Part shown: positions 25,943-35,091 of the stretch, piece by piece
How positions within the stretch are numbered: the stretch's first letter is position 1
Layout: each line of letters begins with the position of its first letter
Assembly (NCBI RefSeq): GCF_022711995.1
Contig: NZ_JALAHI010000158.1
Span: 1-61,637 of the forward strand
Direction of reading: 5' to 3'
Length of the DNA stretch: 61,637 nucleotides
From: Enterococcus sp.
GTDB lineage: Bacteria > Bacillota > Bacilli > Lactobacillales > Enterococcaceae
Program-made: the position numbers and the translations under genes
The notes under the pieces: generated by a model
What the model was told of the DNA's origin: nothing
What the model saw: the letters and a program-made list of their open reading frames with translations, nothing else
Databases searched by the model: none

Positions 25943-26773
25943 ATGAAAAAATTACTTAAAGCAATCGTTGTTGGAGCGGCATTATTATTTATTACTGGGT
26001 GCAGCAATAGCGCTGCTAATACGAAAGAAGAAGTAACCGTCAAACTTGGATTGATCGGTGCCGACACAGATGTTTGGGATGATGTCAAAGATCGGTTGAA
26101 AGAGGAAGGCATCAATTTAGAATATGTCCAGTTTTCTGATTACAATCAGCCGAATGCGGCGTTGGCAGATGGTTCCATTGACTTGAATTCTTTTCAACAT
26201 CAGTTCTTTTTGGATAATTACAATAAAGAATTCGGCACGGATCTTGTCTCTATCGGTAATACAGTCAATGCCCCACTGGGAATTTATTCAGATAAAGTAA
26301 AAGACGTTAGTGAGCTAAAAGAGGGTGCGAAAGTGGCGATTCCAAATGATGTCACCAATGGCGGCCGTGCATTATTATTGTTGCAAAGCGCTGGCTTGAT
26401 CAAAGTCGATGAAGCAGCAGGACAGACACCAACGGTTTCAGATATTACGGAAAATAAACAAAACTTGAACATCACTGAGTTGGATGCGGCTCAAACAGCC
26501 CGCGCATTATCAGATGTTGATATTTCCGTCATTAATAGCGGCATGGCTGTGGATGCTGGATTTGTTCCAAAAGAAGATGCAATTTTCTTAGAGCCTGTCG
26601 ATGAGACTGCGCGTCCGTATGTCAATATCATCGCTGCCCGCAAAGAAGACCAAGACAACGAAGTGTATCAAAAAGTTGTTGCTGCTTACCAAACAGATGA
26701 AACAAAGAAAGTTATCGAAGAAACGTCGAAAGGTTCGAGTGTTCCTGCCTGGGAAACATTTGGCGCAAAGTAA
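25943..26773 (+). CDS. metQ: methionine-binding lipoprotein (NlpA/MetQ family)
   Basis: 276 residues. A lipoprotein signal peptide with lipobox FITGC gives a membrane-anchored mature protein starting at Cys. The fold motifs of NlpA lipoproteins are present (VKLGLIGAD, LNSFQHQFFLDNYN). GGAGGAAG precedes the ATG. It captures methionine for MetNI. A 96-bp gap then leads to the amidohydrolase gene. Confidence 0.95.
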   Translation: MKKLLKAIVVGAALLFITGCSNSAANTKEEVTVKLGLIGADTDVWDDVKDRLKEEGINLEYVQFSDYNQPNAALADGSIDLNSFQHQFFLDNYNKEFGTDLVSIGNTVNAPLGIYSDKVKDVSELKEGAKVAIPNDVTNGGRALLLLQSAGLIKVDEAAGQTPTVSDITENKQNLNITELDAAQTARALSDVDISVINSGMAVDAGFVPKEDAIFLEPVDETARPYVNIIAARKEDQDNEVYQKVVAAYQTDETKKVIEETSKGSSVPAWETFGAK

Positions 26774-26869
26774 AGCAGGGGATCACAAGAATCGCTGCCT
26801 TTTCTTTTAAAGAAGAAACGAAAAAAACGGAATTATTTCTATTCACTTAGACGAGGAGAGAAAAAATAT

Positions 26870-28072
26870 ATGACAACGACTGTAAAAACTTCCATTAAAG
26901 AATTTATCGCACAACGCTTACCGGAATACCAAGAACTTGCATTAGATATCCACGAGCATCCAGAAGTCAGTAACTATGAGTTTTATTCAGCTGATGCGCT
27001 GATTGCCCAATTAGAAAAAGAAGGGTTCACCGTGAAAAAAGATGTAGCTGGCCATCGCACCGGCTTCGATGCTCGCTATCAAAGCGGCAAGCCTGGCCCA
27101 ACATTAGCCTTTTTGGCAGAATATGACGCACTACCCGGGATCGGTCACGCCTGTGGCCACAATCTCTTTGGCACCTATTCGGTTTTGGCAGCAAGTGCAT
27201 TGCAACCTTATGTCGATGAATTAGGCGGAGAAATCCGCGTATATGGGACTCCGGGTGAAGAAGGGGGCGAAAATGGTTCAGCGAAGGGCAGTTTCGTGCG
27301 AGAAGGCTTTTTTGAGGATGTCGATGCTGCATTGTGTGTCCATCCAGCTTATCGCTATGGCAAAACGACGGCATCTTTAGCCAATGATCCTGTCGATATC
27401 AAATTTTACGGTCGGGCATCCCATGCGGCAGCAGCTCCGGAAAAAGGCATCAATGCATTAGAAGCGTTGATCCAAGTCTTTAATGGCATCAACGGCTTGC
27501 GTCTTCATTTGCCGAAAGATGTCAACATTCACGGAGTGATCACTGATGGAGGGGTGGCAGCGAATGTTGTACCGGAATATGCCGCTGGTCGCTTTTATTT
27601 ACGAGCAGCCAATCGAGGAACACTAAATGAAGTTTATGAAAAAGTAGAGAACATCGTTAAAGGTGCAGCGTTGGCAACCGGCGCAACATATGAATTTGGG
27701 CTCTTCCAAAATTCCGTCGACGATGTGATCGTAACCCCTAGTTTTGATGAACTTTTCTTTGCTCATGCCGAAGAAGCAGGGGTTCCTCAAGCTGAGATCG
27801 ATGTGGAAGAAAAAGCAAGTTTAGGCTCTTCAGACGTAGGGAACGTCAGCCAAGTGATCCCTACGATCCAACCGACAGTCTCAATCTCAGATGAATACAT
27901 TGCTGGTCACTCCGAAGAATTTAAAGCGGCTGCCCGCAGTACCAAAGGATTAAACTCGATTGCCGTTGCAGCAGAATTACTGGCACTGACCGCCATCGAT
28001 CTTTATCAAAATCCGGAATTATTGACTCAAATCAAAGCGGATCACAAAGCCAGCTTGGCAAAGGGAAATTAA
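26870..28072 (+). CDS. M20 family amidohydrolase (N-acyl amino acid / AbgB-like)
   Basis: 400 residues. Metal-ligand motifs of M20 hydrolases are visible: FLAEYDALPGIGHACGHN (about 85-102), GTPGEEGGENGSA, and HPAYR. A central dimerisation domain includes RASHAAAAPE. The family deacylates N-acyl amino acids or p-aminobenzoyl-glutamate. As last gene behind a methionine transporter it could release methionine from an N-acyl derivative or peptide, an inference from context only. GAGGAGAG precedes the ATG. Confidence 0.88.
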   Translation: MTTTVKTSIKEFIAQRLPEYQELALDIHEHPEVSNYEFYSADALIAQLEKEGFTVKKDVAGHRTGFDARYQSGKPGPTLAFLAEYDALPGIGHACGHNLFGTYSVLAASALQPYVDELGGEIRVYGTPGEEGGENGSAKGSFVREGFFEDVDAALCVHPAYRYGKTTASLANDPVDIKFYGRASHAAAAPEKGINALEALIQVFNGINGLRLHLPKDVNIHGVITDGGVAANVVPEYAAGRFYLRAANRGTLNEVYEKVENIVKGAALATGATYEFGLFQNSVDDVIVTPSFDELFFAHAEEAGVPQAEIDVEEKASLGSSDVGNVSQVIPTIQPTVSISDEYIAGHSEEFKAAARSTKGLNSIAVAAELLALTAIDLYQNPELLTQIKADHKASLAKGN

Positions 28073-28094
28073 TCCTAATGAATGACAACTAAAG

Positions 28095-28140
28095 CAAACA
28101 AGAGCGCATTCCCACTTGGGGGTGCGCTCTTGTTTGTTTT
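28095..28140. terminator. bidirectional terminator between M20 gene and def
   Basis: CAAACAAGAGCGCA (28095-28108) pairs perfectly with TGCGCTCTTGTTTG (28123-28136), 14 bp, with A-rich and T-rich flanks. It can serve both converging genes. Confidence 0.88.
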
Positions 28141-28142
28141 AG

Positions 28143-28706
28143 TTAATCAATCACTAAAATACCTTCTTTTAATGAGAACGGATTTTTTTCATTGATGTGG
28201 TCATAGAACATCACACCATTCAAATGGTCGATCTCATGCTGAACAACGATGGCAGGGTAGTTCTTCAAGCGAACTTTTTGCTTTTTGCCTTGCATATCAT
28301 AGTAGCTGATCGTGATTCGGGCATGTCGTACGACATAACCAGGTACTTCTCGGTCCACAGACAGACAGCCTTCTCCATCACCTAAACAAGCCTCCTGTAC
28401 TGAATGGCTAAGGATTTTTGGATTGTACAGCACATCTTTGAATTCAGGCTCTGGATTTTCAGGGTCGCTGCTAGGGACTAAAACAGCAGTGATTCTTTTG
28501 GAAATGTCTAGTTGAGGTGCCGCTAATCCAACACCGCCTCGCAAGTTCAGCTCTTCTGCTTTCACTGGATCTTGACTATTTTCCAGAAACTCCATCATGT
28601 CTTTTCCTAATTGAACATCCGTTTCACTTAATGGAAAGGGAACTTCTTTTGCTACTTCGCGCAAAGTCGGGTTACCTTCGCGGATAATATCATCCATTGT
28701 AATCAT
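28143..28706 (-). CDS. def: peptide deformylase
   Basis: 187 residues, the longer type 2 form of Gram-positives. All three metal/catalytic motifs are present: [13 protein letters not shown] and QHEIDHL. Removes the formyl group from nascent protein N-termini in the cytosol. Alternative start at the second Met (MDDIIREG) is possible. Monocistronic and convergent with the methionine operon. Confidence 0.97.
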   Translation of the reverse strand: MITMDDIIREGNPTLREVAKEVPFPLSETDVQLGKDMMEFLENSQDPVKAEELNLRGGVGLAAPQLDISKRITAVLVPSSDPENPEPEFKDVLYNPKILSHSVQEACLGDGEGCLSVDREVPGYVVRHARITISYYDMQGKKQKVRLKNYPAIVVQHEIDHLNGVMFYDHINEKNPFSLKEGILVID

Positions 28707-28835
28707 TGATGATGTGATTCCTCCTACTATGTAAAGATTCGCTCATTGACTCTTTATAAAGTGTACCACAACAAATGGCTGAACAGCATTAGAAAGTTTA
28801 AGGAGTAACCTTTTTTTAAAAAATAGCGTAGTTGT

Positions 28836-28883
28836 GAAACTATGTTTCTATTTATTAATATTATTCGTGAAATATAGTTGCAA
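28836..28883 (+). promoter_or_regulatory. candidate operator upstream of the MurNAc operon
   Basis: A perfect palindrome GAAAC-TAT-GTTTC (28836-28848) lies about 30 bp before the -35 box. A related GTGAAATATAGTTG sequence (28867-28880) overlaps it. Both share GTGAAA and TAGTT elements. RpiR-type MurR repressors bind such inverted repeats in other Firmicutes, but no murR gene is in the window and the match is not proven. Confidence 0.35.
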
Positions 28884-28906
28884 AAAGGAAAAGACCATTG
28901 TATAAT
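28878..28906 (+). promoter_or_regulatory. promoter of mupG-murQ-murP
   Basis: TTGCAA (28878-28883) and a consensus TATAAT (28901-28906), spacer 17 bp. The -10 box lies inside the apparent upstream extension of the mupG frame, which excludes that extension from being translated. Confidence 0.75.
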
Positions 28907-28945
28907 CGATCTATAGAAAACGGTACCAGAAAGGAGGAAACAAAA

Positions 28946-30004
28946 TTGTTTGGGTTTTCAGTATTTATGAATACCGACTGGCGTGCGGCAGAGATTGCCA
29001 CCATTGAAGAAATGGCCCTACAAGGTTTTACTGGCATATTTACTTCCATGCATATACCTGAAGAGGATGCGGCCAGTTATCGCCAACGCTTGACAATCCT
29101 TGGGGAAATAGCGAAAAAGAATCGGTTATCACTAATGGTGGATATTTCAGGAGAAGCACTGGCTAAAGCAGGGTTTTCCTATAATGAGTTAAATGAACTA
29201 ACGGATCGGGGAGTTACTGGACTGCGAATGGATTACGCCATCGACAATCAGACCATCGCTCAGTTATCTCGTAAAATAACTATCAGTTTAAATGCGAGTA
29301 CATTGACTGAAAAAGATATGAACGAGTTGAAGGCCTATCAGGCAGACTTTTCTAATCTAGAAGCTTGGCACAATTACTATCCGCGTCCGGAGACAGGATT
29401 AGACAAAGAATGGTTTCAGGCTAAAAATCAGTGGCTAAAACAACAAGGTTTTCTTGTTCAGGCCTTTGTTGCAGGAGATGCCAAGAAAAGAGGCCCTCTT
29501 TACCAAGGATTGCCGACATTGGAAGCCCATCGCGACCTGCCTCCTTTTGCGGCAGCGTTAGAATTGCTGAATGATTGTGCAGTGGATGCTGTTTACATTG
29601 GTGATGGGATCGTGAGTGCTGCTTCATTGAAGCAATTTGGTTCCTATCTAGCCGATCAGACGGTGCTTCTACGGACAAAGGACATTGGTTCTGCCTATTA
29701 TTCCTACGTCCTAGGAGAGCATGAGAATCGGCAAGATGAAGCACGGGACGTGATCCGCAGTGGGAATGCCCGTTTTGCCGAAGTGCCGTTGATTTCTCCA
29801 GAACCTGCACAAACGCGTAGGATCGGAGCGGTGACAATCGACAATCAAGACTATTTACGCTATATGGGGGAAATCCAAATTTGTAAGCGAATCCTGCCGG
29901 CGGATGACAAAGTCAATGTTGCAGCACAAGTGATCGAAGAAGATTTGCCATTACTTCAACAAATCAAAGCAGGAATGCGATTCAAAATAGAAAGAGATGA
30001 ATGA
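28946..30004 (+). CDS. mupG: 6-phospho-N-acetylmuramidase (DUF871)
   Basis: 352 residues from a TTG start at 28946, which has AAGGAGGA 8 nt upstream. The in-frame codons further upstream overlap the -10 box of the promoter and cannot be coding. The N-terminal TIM barrel begins [12 protein letters not shown], and the family's C-terminal cyclophilin-like domain follows. MupG cleaves 6-phospho-MurNAc-GlcNAc inside the cell to MurNAc-6-phosphate and GlcNAc during wall recycling. It is followed by murQ (8-nt overlap) and murP, the order known from staphylococci. Confidence 0.9.
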   Translation: MFGFSVFMNTDWRAAEIATIEEMALQGFTGIFTSMHIPEEDAASYRQRLTILGEIAKKNRLSLMVDISGEALAKAGFSYNELNELTDRGVTGLRMDYAIDNQTIAQLSRKITISLNASTLTEKDMNELKAYQADFSNLEAWHNYYPRPETGLDKEWFQAKNQWLKQQGFLVQAFVAGDAKKRGPLYQGLPTLEAHRDLPPFAAALELLNDCAVDAVYIGDGIVSAASLKQFGSYLADQTVLLRTKDIGSAYYSYVLGEHENRQDEARDVIRSGNARFAEVPLISPEPAQTRRIGAVTIDNQDYLRYMGEIQICKRILPADDKVNVAAQVIEEDLPLLQQIKAGMRFKIERDE

Positions 30005-30908
30005 AATGACAAAGATAGATTTAGAAAATTTAGCGACCGAACGACGAAATACAGCCACGTTTGGTTTAGATGAAATGACGGTGGCAGAGGCCTGTCAGAA
30101 AATGAATGCCGAAGATCAGAAAGTCGCTGCTGTCGTTGCAAAGGAACTGCCCAGCATTGAAAAAGTGATTGAGCAAACGATTCAAGCCTTTAAAAAAGGT
30201 GGCCGCTTGATTTACATGGGTGCCGGTACCAGTGGACGACTAGGGGTTTTAGATGCTGCTGAATGTGTGCCTACCTTTGGCGTTTCTCCTGACATGGTGA
30301 TTGGATTGATTGCTGGCGGTGAAGAAGCAATGACGGTAGCCGTCGAAGGAGCAGAAGATTCTGTTGCATTAGGCCGTCAAGATTTGATAGATCTGAAGTT
30401 GACGGCAAAGGATATGGTGATCGGCATCGCAGCCAGTGGTCGTACGCCTTATGTTATCGGCGGGCTAGATTACGCAAAGGAAATTGGTGCGACAACCGGA
30501 ACGATCGCCTGCAACAAACAGGCAGAAATCTCAAAACATGCCAATTTCCCCATCGAGGTGGAATGCGGACCAGAATTTCTTACCGGATCGACACGATTAA
30601 AATCAGGGACTGCTCAAAAATTGATTTTGAACATGATTTCCACGATTTCGATGGTAGGGATCGGAAAAGTGTACAATAATTTAATGGTTGATGTTAAGCC
30701 AACGAATGATAAACTGGTTGAACGTGCGAAACGAATCATCATGCAAGCGACTGATGCAGATTATGCCACTGCGACAGCTTATTTTGAAAAAGCCGATCAG
30801 AACGTAAAACTAGCGATCGTTATGCTGCTTACCAATAGTGAAAAAGACGAAGCGGCTGCCAAGTTGGCTCAATCAGAGGGGTTTGTCAAAGGAACGTTAG
30901 AAGGTTAG
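29997..30908 (+). CDS. murQ: N-acetylmuramic acid 6-phosphate etherase
   Basis: About 303 residues. The SIS-fold signature [21 protein letters not shown] (about 74-94) is typical of MurQ, which removes the lactyl group from MurNAc-6-phosphate to give GlcNAc-6-phosphate. The start may be the ATG at 29997 or the one at 30006 ([15 protein letters not shown]). The latter resembles other MurQ N-termini and the former overlaps mupG. Cytosolic. Confidence 0.95.
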   Translation: MNEMTKIDLENLATERRNTATFGLDEMTVAEACQKMNAEDQKVAAVVAKELPSIEKVIEQTIQAFKKGGRLIYMGAGTSGRLGVLDAAECVPTFGVSPDMVIGLIAGGEEAMTVAVEGAEDSVALGRQDLIDLKLTAKDMVIGIAASGRTPYVIGGLDYAKEIGATTGTIACNKQAEISKHANFPIEVECGPEFLTGSTRLKSGTAQKLILNMISTISMVGIGKVYNNLMVDVKPTNDKLVERAKRIIMQATDADYATATAYFEKADQNVKLAIVMLLTNSEKDEAAAKLAQSEGFVKGTLEG

Positions 30909-30921
30909 GAGGAAAAGATCA

Positions 30922-32883
30922 ATGGCAAAAGAAGAATTGACAGTTGAACAACTCGCAGAGAAAATATTTCAGGCATCCGGCGGCATCGAGAATGTTGCCT
31001 CTGTGACCCATTGTATGACGCGGGTTCGGATGACGGTCCGCGACCAGAGTAAGGTCAGCAAACAAGGGTTACAAGACATCCCTGGCGTCTTAGGGGTGGT
31101 GAACGATGAGCAGCTGCAAGTGATCATCGGTCCTGGGAAAGTCAACAAAGTAGCCAATGCCATGGCGGCACAAGCTGGTGTCGATTTAGGACAGGAAATT
31201 CCCTTAGCAGCTACCAGTGGCAAAGAGGCCGTCAATGCGAAAGCAGCTGAAATGAAAGCGGCTCAAAAAGCCAAACAAAAACAATCACCCATCAAGTCCG
31301 TATTGAAAGATATTTCAAATATTTTTGTCCCAATGATCCCAGCGTTTGTCGGTGCTGGTCTAGTCGCTGGTATTGCTTCTGTTATGACAAACATGATTAC
31401 TGCCGGTATGATCAACGGCGACACCTGGAATTATTATGTCATGATTTTAAATATTTTGAAAAACGGGATGTTTTTTTATTTAGTGATCTTCACAGGTGTC
31501 AATGCCGCCCAAGTGTTCAAAGCAAATCCAACACTAGGTGGTGTCATCGGGTCGGTGGTCTTATTGACGGGAATGAATCCCGACGCCCCCATCACCAACC
31601 TTTTTACAGGAGATGCTCTGGCGGCTGGCCAAGGAGGGATCATCGGGGTGATCTTCGCAGTCTGGTTGCTGGCAAAACTGGAAACGGTTTTGCACCGAGT
31701 GATTCCAGAAGCCATTGATATCATCGTTACCCCAACCTTGTGTTTATTAGCCATCGGTTTGGCAGAGATCTTTTTGATCATGCCATTAGCTGGGTTTATT
31801 TCAGACAGTTTGGTTGGCTCAATCAATTGGGTATTGAATGTCGGCGGTGCTTTCTCTGGCTTTGTGTTAGGAGCCACCTTCTTACCAATGGTTATGTTCG
31901 GTCTTCATCAAATCTTGACTCCGATCCACATTCAAATGATCGAAGCAACTGGCAGCACCCAGTTATTGCCAATCTTAGCGATGGCTGGTGCTGGTCAAGT
32001 AGGGGCAGCATTCGCCCTTTGGATTCGCCTAAGAAAAGATAAAGAGCTTTCTGAAATGATCAAAGGCGCGTTACCAGTAGGAATTTTAGGTATTGGCGAA
32101 CCATTGATCTACGGTGTTACATTGCCACTAGGTCGGCCATTCATTACGGCTTGTATCGGAGGCGGTATCGGTGGGGCAGTGATAGGTGCATTGTCGAATA
32201 TCGGCGCTACCGCTATCGGCCCTTCTGGCGTCGCATTGATTCCGTTGATTGCCAACGGTCGCTGGTTAGGCTATATCTTTGGGTTGTTAGCTGGTTACGC
32301 AGGTGGTTTTGTGGCTACTTACTTCTTTGGGATTCCTAAAGACCGTTTAGCTGCTGTCAATGCTGTTGAAGAAGTGGCGGATGCACCAACTGCGGCTACG
32401 ACACCAGTAACGGCTGCAGCACCTGAAACCATTGAACTATATGCGGTGGCTGAAGGAACAGTCCATGAAATCGCAGAATCAAGTGATCCCGTTTTTTCTC
32501 AAAAAATGATGGGTGACGGTTATTTTGTAGCCCCTGAAAATGGAAAAATCTTTGCGCCGGCAGCAGGGACTGTGACAACGATTTTCCCAACGAAACACGC
32601 TATCGGAATCACGACACCCAATGGGTTGGAAATTTTACTGCATATGGGAGTCGATACCGTTGAACTGCAAGGCAAGCCCTTTAAGATCCTCGTGAAGGAA
32701 GGGCAGCAAGTCACGGCCGCTACACAAATTGCTGAAGTTGATTTGGCAGAATTGGCAGCTCATAAGAAAGCAGCCGAGATGCTTGTGGTACTTACCAATA
32801 TGGAAAAAGTGGACTCGGAAACAATGACGGCGAATGGGTCTGTGACAAGTGGAACTCCTGTGATGACCCTCCAAGTAAAATAA
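30922..32883 (+). CDS. murP: PTS system MurNAc(-GlcNAc)-type EIIBCA transporter
   Basis: 653 residues. The EIIB domain has phospho-Cys31 (THCMTRVRM). The EIIC membrane domain spans about 125-480, and an EIIA-glucose-type domain (about 500-650) has His559 and the likely phosphorylated His574 ([11 protein letters not shown]). This full B-C-A set is longer than MurP proteins that borrow EIIA. Takes up and phosphorylates the amino sugar for MupG/MurQ. AGGAGG precedes the ATG, 13 bp after murQ. Confidence 0.88.
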   Translation: MAKEELTVEQLAEKIFQASGGIENVASVTHCMTRVRMTVRDQSKVSKQGLQDIPGVLGVVNDEQLQVIIGPGKVNKVANAMAAQAGVDLGQEIPLAATSGKEAVNAKAAEMKAAQKAKQKQSPIKSVLKDISNIFVPMIPAFVGAGLVAGIASVMTNMITAGMINGDTWNYYVMILNILKNGMFFYLVIFTGVNAAQVFKANPTLGGVIGSVVLLTGMNPDAPITNLFTGDALAAGQGGIIGVIFAVWLLAKLETVLHRVIPEAIDIIVTPTLCLLAIGLAEIFLIMPLAGFISDSLVGSINWVLNVGGAFSGFVLGATFLPMVMFGLHQILTPIHIQMIEATGSTQLLPILAMAGAGQVGAAFALWIRLRKDKELSEMIKGALPVGILGIGEPLIYGVTLPLGRPFITACIGGGIGGAVIGALSNIGATAIGPSGVALIPLIANGRWLGYIFGLLAGYAGGFVATYFFGIPKDRLAAVNAVEEVADAPTAATTPVTAAAPETIELYAVAEGTVHEIAESSDPVFSQKMMGDGYFVAPENGKIFAPAAGTVTTIFPTKHAIGITTPNGLEILLHMGVDTVELQGKPFKILVKEGQQVTAATQIAEVDLAELAAHKKAAEMLVVLTNMEKVDSETMTANGSVTSGTPVMTLQVK

Positions 32884-32927
32884 ACGGCTCTATAAAAAAA
32901 TGCCTAATAGCAACGATTTCTTCAATA

Positions 32928-32992
32928 CCCGTATCCTTTAAAATGCTCACCGTTGACGACCTGTTAACGGAAGCTTAGAGGATGCGGGTTTT
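32928..32992 (+). terminator. terminator of the MurNAc operon
   Basis: Outer stem CCCGTATCC/GGATGCGGG (32928-32936/32980-32988) plus an inner arm CCGTTGAC/GTTAACGG (32950-32957/32963-32970), then TTTTG. The T-run is short, so efficiency is uncertain. Confidence 0.55.
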
Positions 32993-33090
32993 GTTGTCTC
33001 GCTTTAATCGGATAAGCGGTTCGTAACATTGCTTGAATATCTTTTAAATTTCTTAAGGAAGTTTCTTTTTACATTGCAGATAATTTACTG

Positions 33091-33112
33091 TTGTGTTACA
33101 TTTGTGTTACAA
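33091..33112 (+). promoter_or_regulatory. 11-bp tandem direct repeat before the LPKTG gene
   Basis: TTGTGTTACAT (33091-33101) is followed immediately by TTGTGTTACAA (33102-33112). One-turn spacing of direct repeats is typical of response-regulator sites. It lies 24 bp before the ATG, so it may alternatively act in the mRNA leader. Confidence 0.4.
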
Positions 33113-33135
33113 AGGAAGACCGAGGAGGTAGAGAA

Positions 33136-34122
33136 ATGAAAAAGAGTCTATGGTTTATGAGTTGCTTATTGCTTTTACCGATAACTGCCATTGCAGATGA
33201 GGCGACGGGAGCATCGGAAACGATTCAATCTACGCAATCAACGGAGGAAATCCTTTCAACAGAATCGACGGTTTCGAATACAGTGACAGCAACAGCTGAT
33301 ACTGTACAAAGTAGTGAAGTTGTGGAAACCCAGCCTGAGGACGTGGTAGAAGCCATTGTTGCTCAAACGGGTGTCCAAGCAAGTCCAACAGCTGAAACGA
33401 TCACAGAACAAAGTGATCTGCGATCTGCTTTTACTAGAGGCATCACCGATGGGAGTGTTACTGCCTTTACACAAGCTGAATTAGACCAATTGACGGATCA
33501 GCAATTAAAGGATGCAGAAACATTGGCATTACGATACAGCCAGGATGTGATGGGGATGGACATCGGCTATTTTGCCCGGATTGTTCGCGCTCTCTTTATC
33601 GACCAGATCTTGTCTTGGGAGACGATTGAACCGCAGCTAGCCTTTGATCCCAGCAGCTATTCCTCTTTTGCAGCAATGATCCCAGACTTGGATCGATTGC
33701 AAACGTATTTGAAAGTTCTTTATCCAACAAATGGCATATATATTTCATTCGACCAGCCGGTTTCGGATGAATGGCTGACATCGATTTTGTCACACTTAGA
33801 CCAAGAAGTAGCGGCAAGTGGTTCAGATACGTTGTTTCCTGGACGAATTGGCTGGATCATGTATGCGGTGAATCAAGGCCATTATTTACCTGCATCTTCA
33901 GAACCCACAGAGGGTACCATAGAGAGTACCACCGCTTCTGAAACGTCAGCACCTGCTACTGAAGAAACAACTACCTCCAGCAAAGCAGAGGTGGAGGGGG
34001 CAACTTCAGATAGTCGCGCATTACCAAAAACAGGCGAGACGGTCAGTTGGTTCTTGCCCGTCATCGGGGTGGTTTTGCTGGTGGCAGTAGGTTGGATCCT
34101 TTGGTCTAGAAAGAAAAAATAG
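33136..34122 (+). CDS. LPxTG-anchored surface protein with Ser/Thr-rich flanks
   Basis: 328 residues from the ATG at 33136 after GAGGAGGTAG. A longer frame to 33091 begins within the direct repeats and lacks a start site. A signal peptide (1-20, ending AIA) comes first, then a Thr/Ser/Glu-rich segment (about 22-95). A central globular region (about 100-265, with a YFARIVRALF stretch) and another Thr/Ser linker follow. LPKTG, a hydrophobic segment and a RKKK tail end the protein. It would be covalently attached to peptidoglycan by sortase. The central region matches no domain I know. Monocistronic. Confidence 0.88.
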   Translation: MKKSLWFMSCLLLLPITAIADEATGASETIQSTQSTEEILSTESTVSNTVTATADTVQSSEVVETQPEDVVEAIVAQTGVQASPTAETITEQSDLRSAFTRGITDGSVTAFTQAELDQLTDQQLKDAETLALRYSQDVMGMDIGYFARIVRALFIDQILSWETIEPQLAFDPSSYSSFAAMIPDLDRLQTYLKVLYPTNGIYISFDQPVSDEWLTSILSHLDQEVAASGSDTLFPGRIGWIMYAVNQGHYLPASSEPTEGTIESTTASETSAPATEETTTSSKAEVEGATSDSRALPKTGETVSWFLPVIGVVLLVAVGWILWSRKKK

Positions 34123-34300
34123 TTGTTATTTAAATTTTGAAAAAAATATTGTGCAGTGGCTTCCTATCGCAGGAATGAGCCGCTGCTCTTTTTATTTTCA
34201 GAAAAAAAGAGAAAATGCTATTTTCAAGTAAAGGAAATCATCAAGCCAATTTGTTTTTAGTGAAGAAGGCGAATTTCATAAAAAAGTCCAATTTTTTTAC

Positions 34301-34370
34301 TTGCATTCTATAGTGAGGGGTGTATAATGACACAGTGTCATATGACAACCTGTCATGATGAAAGTTGTCA
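34301..34370 (+). promoter_or_regulatory. promoter with triple operator for the TetR/ABC exporter operon
   Basis: TTGCAT (34301-34306) and TATAAT (34323-34328) with a 16-bp spacer. Overlapping and following the -10 are TGACACAGTGTCA (34328-34340, perfect palindrome), TGACAACCTGTCA (34343-34355) and a degenerate third copy ending TTGTCA (34358-34370). Their centres are 15 bp apart. Repression by the TetR protein encoded next is the natural reading. Confidence 0.75.
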
Positions 34371-34401
34371 TTTATCGTTTGAACTGAAAGGAGAGATGAC
34401 G

Positions 34402-35091
34402 ATGCCGACAGATACGTTTTTCCACTTACCAATAGACAAGCAAAAACGCATTTTAAGCGCCGCTAAAAAAGAATTTTCTCGGGTGCCGCTGAAGGACGCT
34501 TCAATCGCCAATATCATCAAAGATGCGGAAATCCCTCGGGGAAGTTTTTATCAGTATTTTGAGAACAAGGAAGACTTGTACTACTATTATTTTCATACGT
34601 TGAAAAAAAACAGCCAACGAGATTTGATTCGGTCCATTCAACATGAAAAAGGTGATTTATTTGCTGGGTTTGAATGGTATTTTTCTCGGATGATCGAAGA
34701 AGTATTAGAAGGAAAAAATGCGAAATTCTATCGCAATCTCTTCATGAGTATGGATTACCGTTCTTTGCGTAAAGTCATGCCGGATATCCATAAAAAACCG
34801 TTATACGGCTCTCATCAAGAGCATCAAGAAGCAAGACAGAAGTGGGAAGAAGAATTTTTTGTTGAAATCGACAAAGACCTGTTACGGGTCAAGGATGATC
34901 ATGAACTAAAAATGCTTGTTCAACTGCTGATGCACACGGTTTTTTCTACGATTGCCGAAGCCTATCGGGAATTAGCAGAGAATCCAGCCTATGATCCTTC
35001 GCTAGCGATGGCGGATTTCAATAACAAAATCAGCTGGCTAAGAGATGGCGCACAAAAAGAAAGAGGGGAAAAGAATGACAAAGTTGATTAA
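34402..35091 (+). CDS. TetR/AcrR family repressor of the ABC exporter
   Basis: About 229 residues from the ATG at 34402, which has AAAGGAGA at the right distance. A start at 34396 is too close to that site, and 34327 lies inside the operator. The HTH is ASIANIIKDAEIPRGSFYQYF (about 33-53). The ligand domain carries several aromatic residues, usual for a multidrug-binding regulator. It overlaps the first exporter gene by 17 nt. Confidence 0.9.
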   Translation: MPTDTFFHLPIDKQKRILSAAKKEFSRVPLKDASIANIIKDAEIPRGSFYQYFENKEDLYYYYFHTLKKNSQRDLIRSIQHEKGDLFAGFEWYFSRMIEEVLEGKNAKFYRNLFMSMDYRSLRKVMPDIHKKPLYGSHQEHQEARQKWEEEFFVEIDKDLLRVKDDHELKMLVQLLMHTVFSTIAEAYRELAENPAYDPSLAMADFNNKISWLRDGAQKERGEKNDKVD

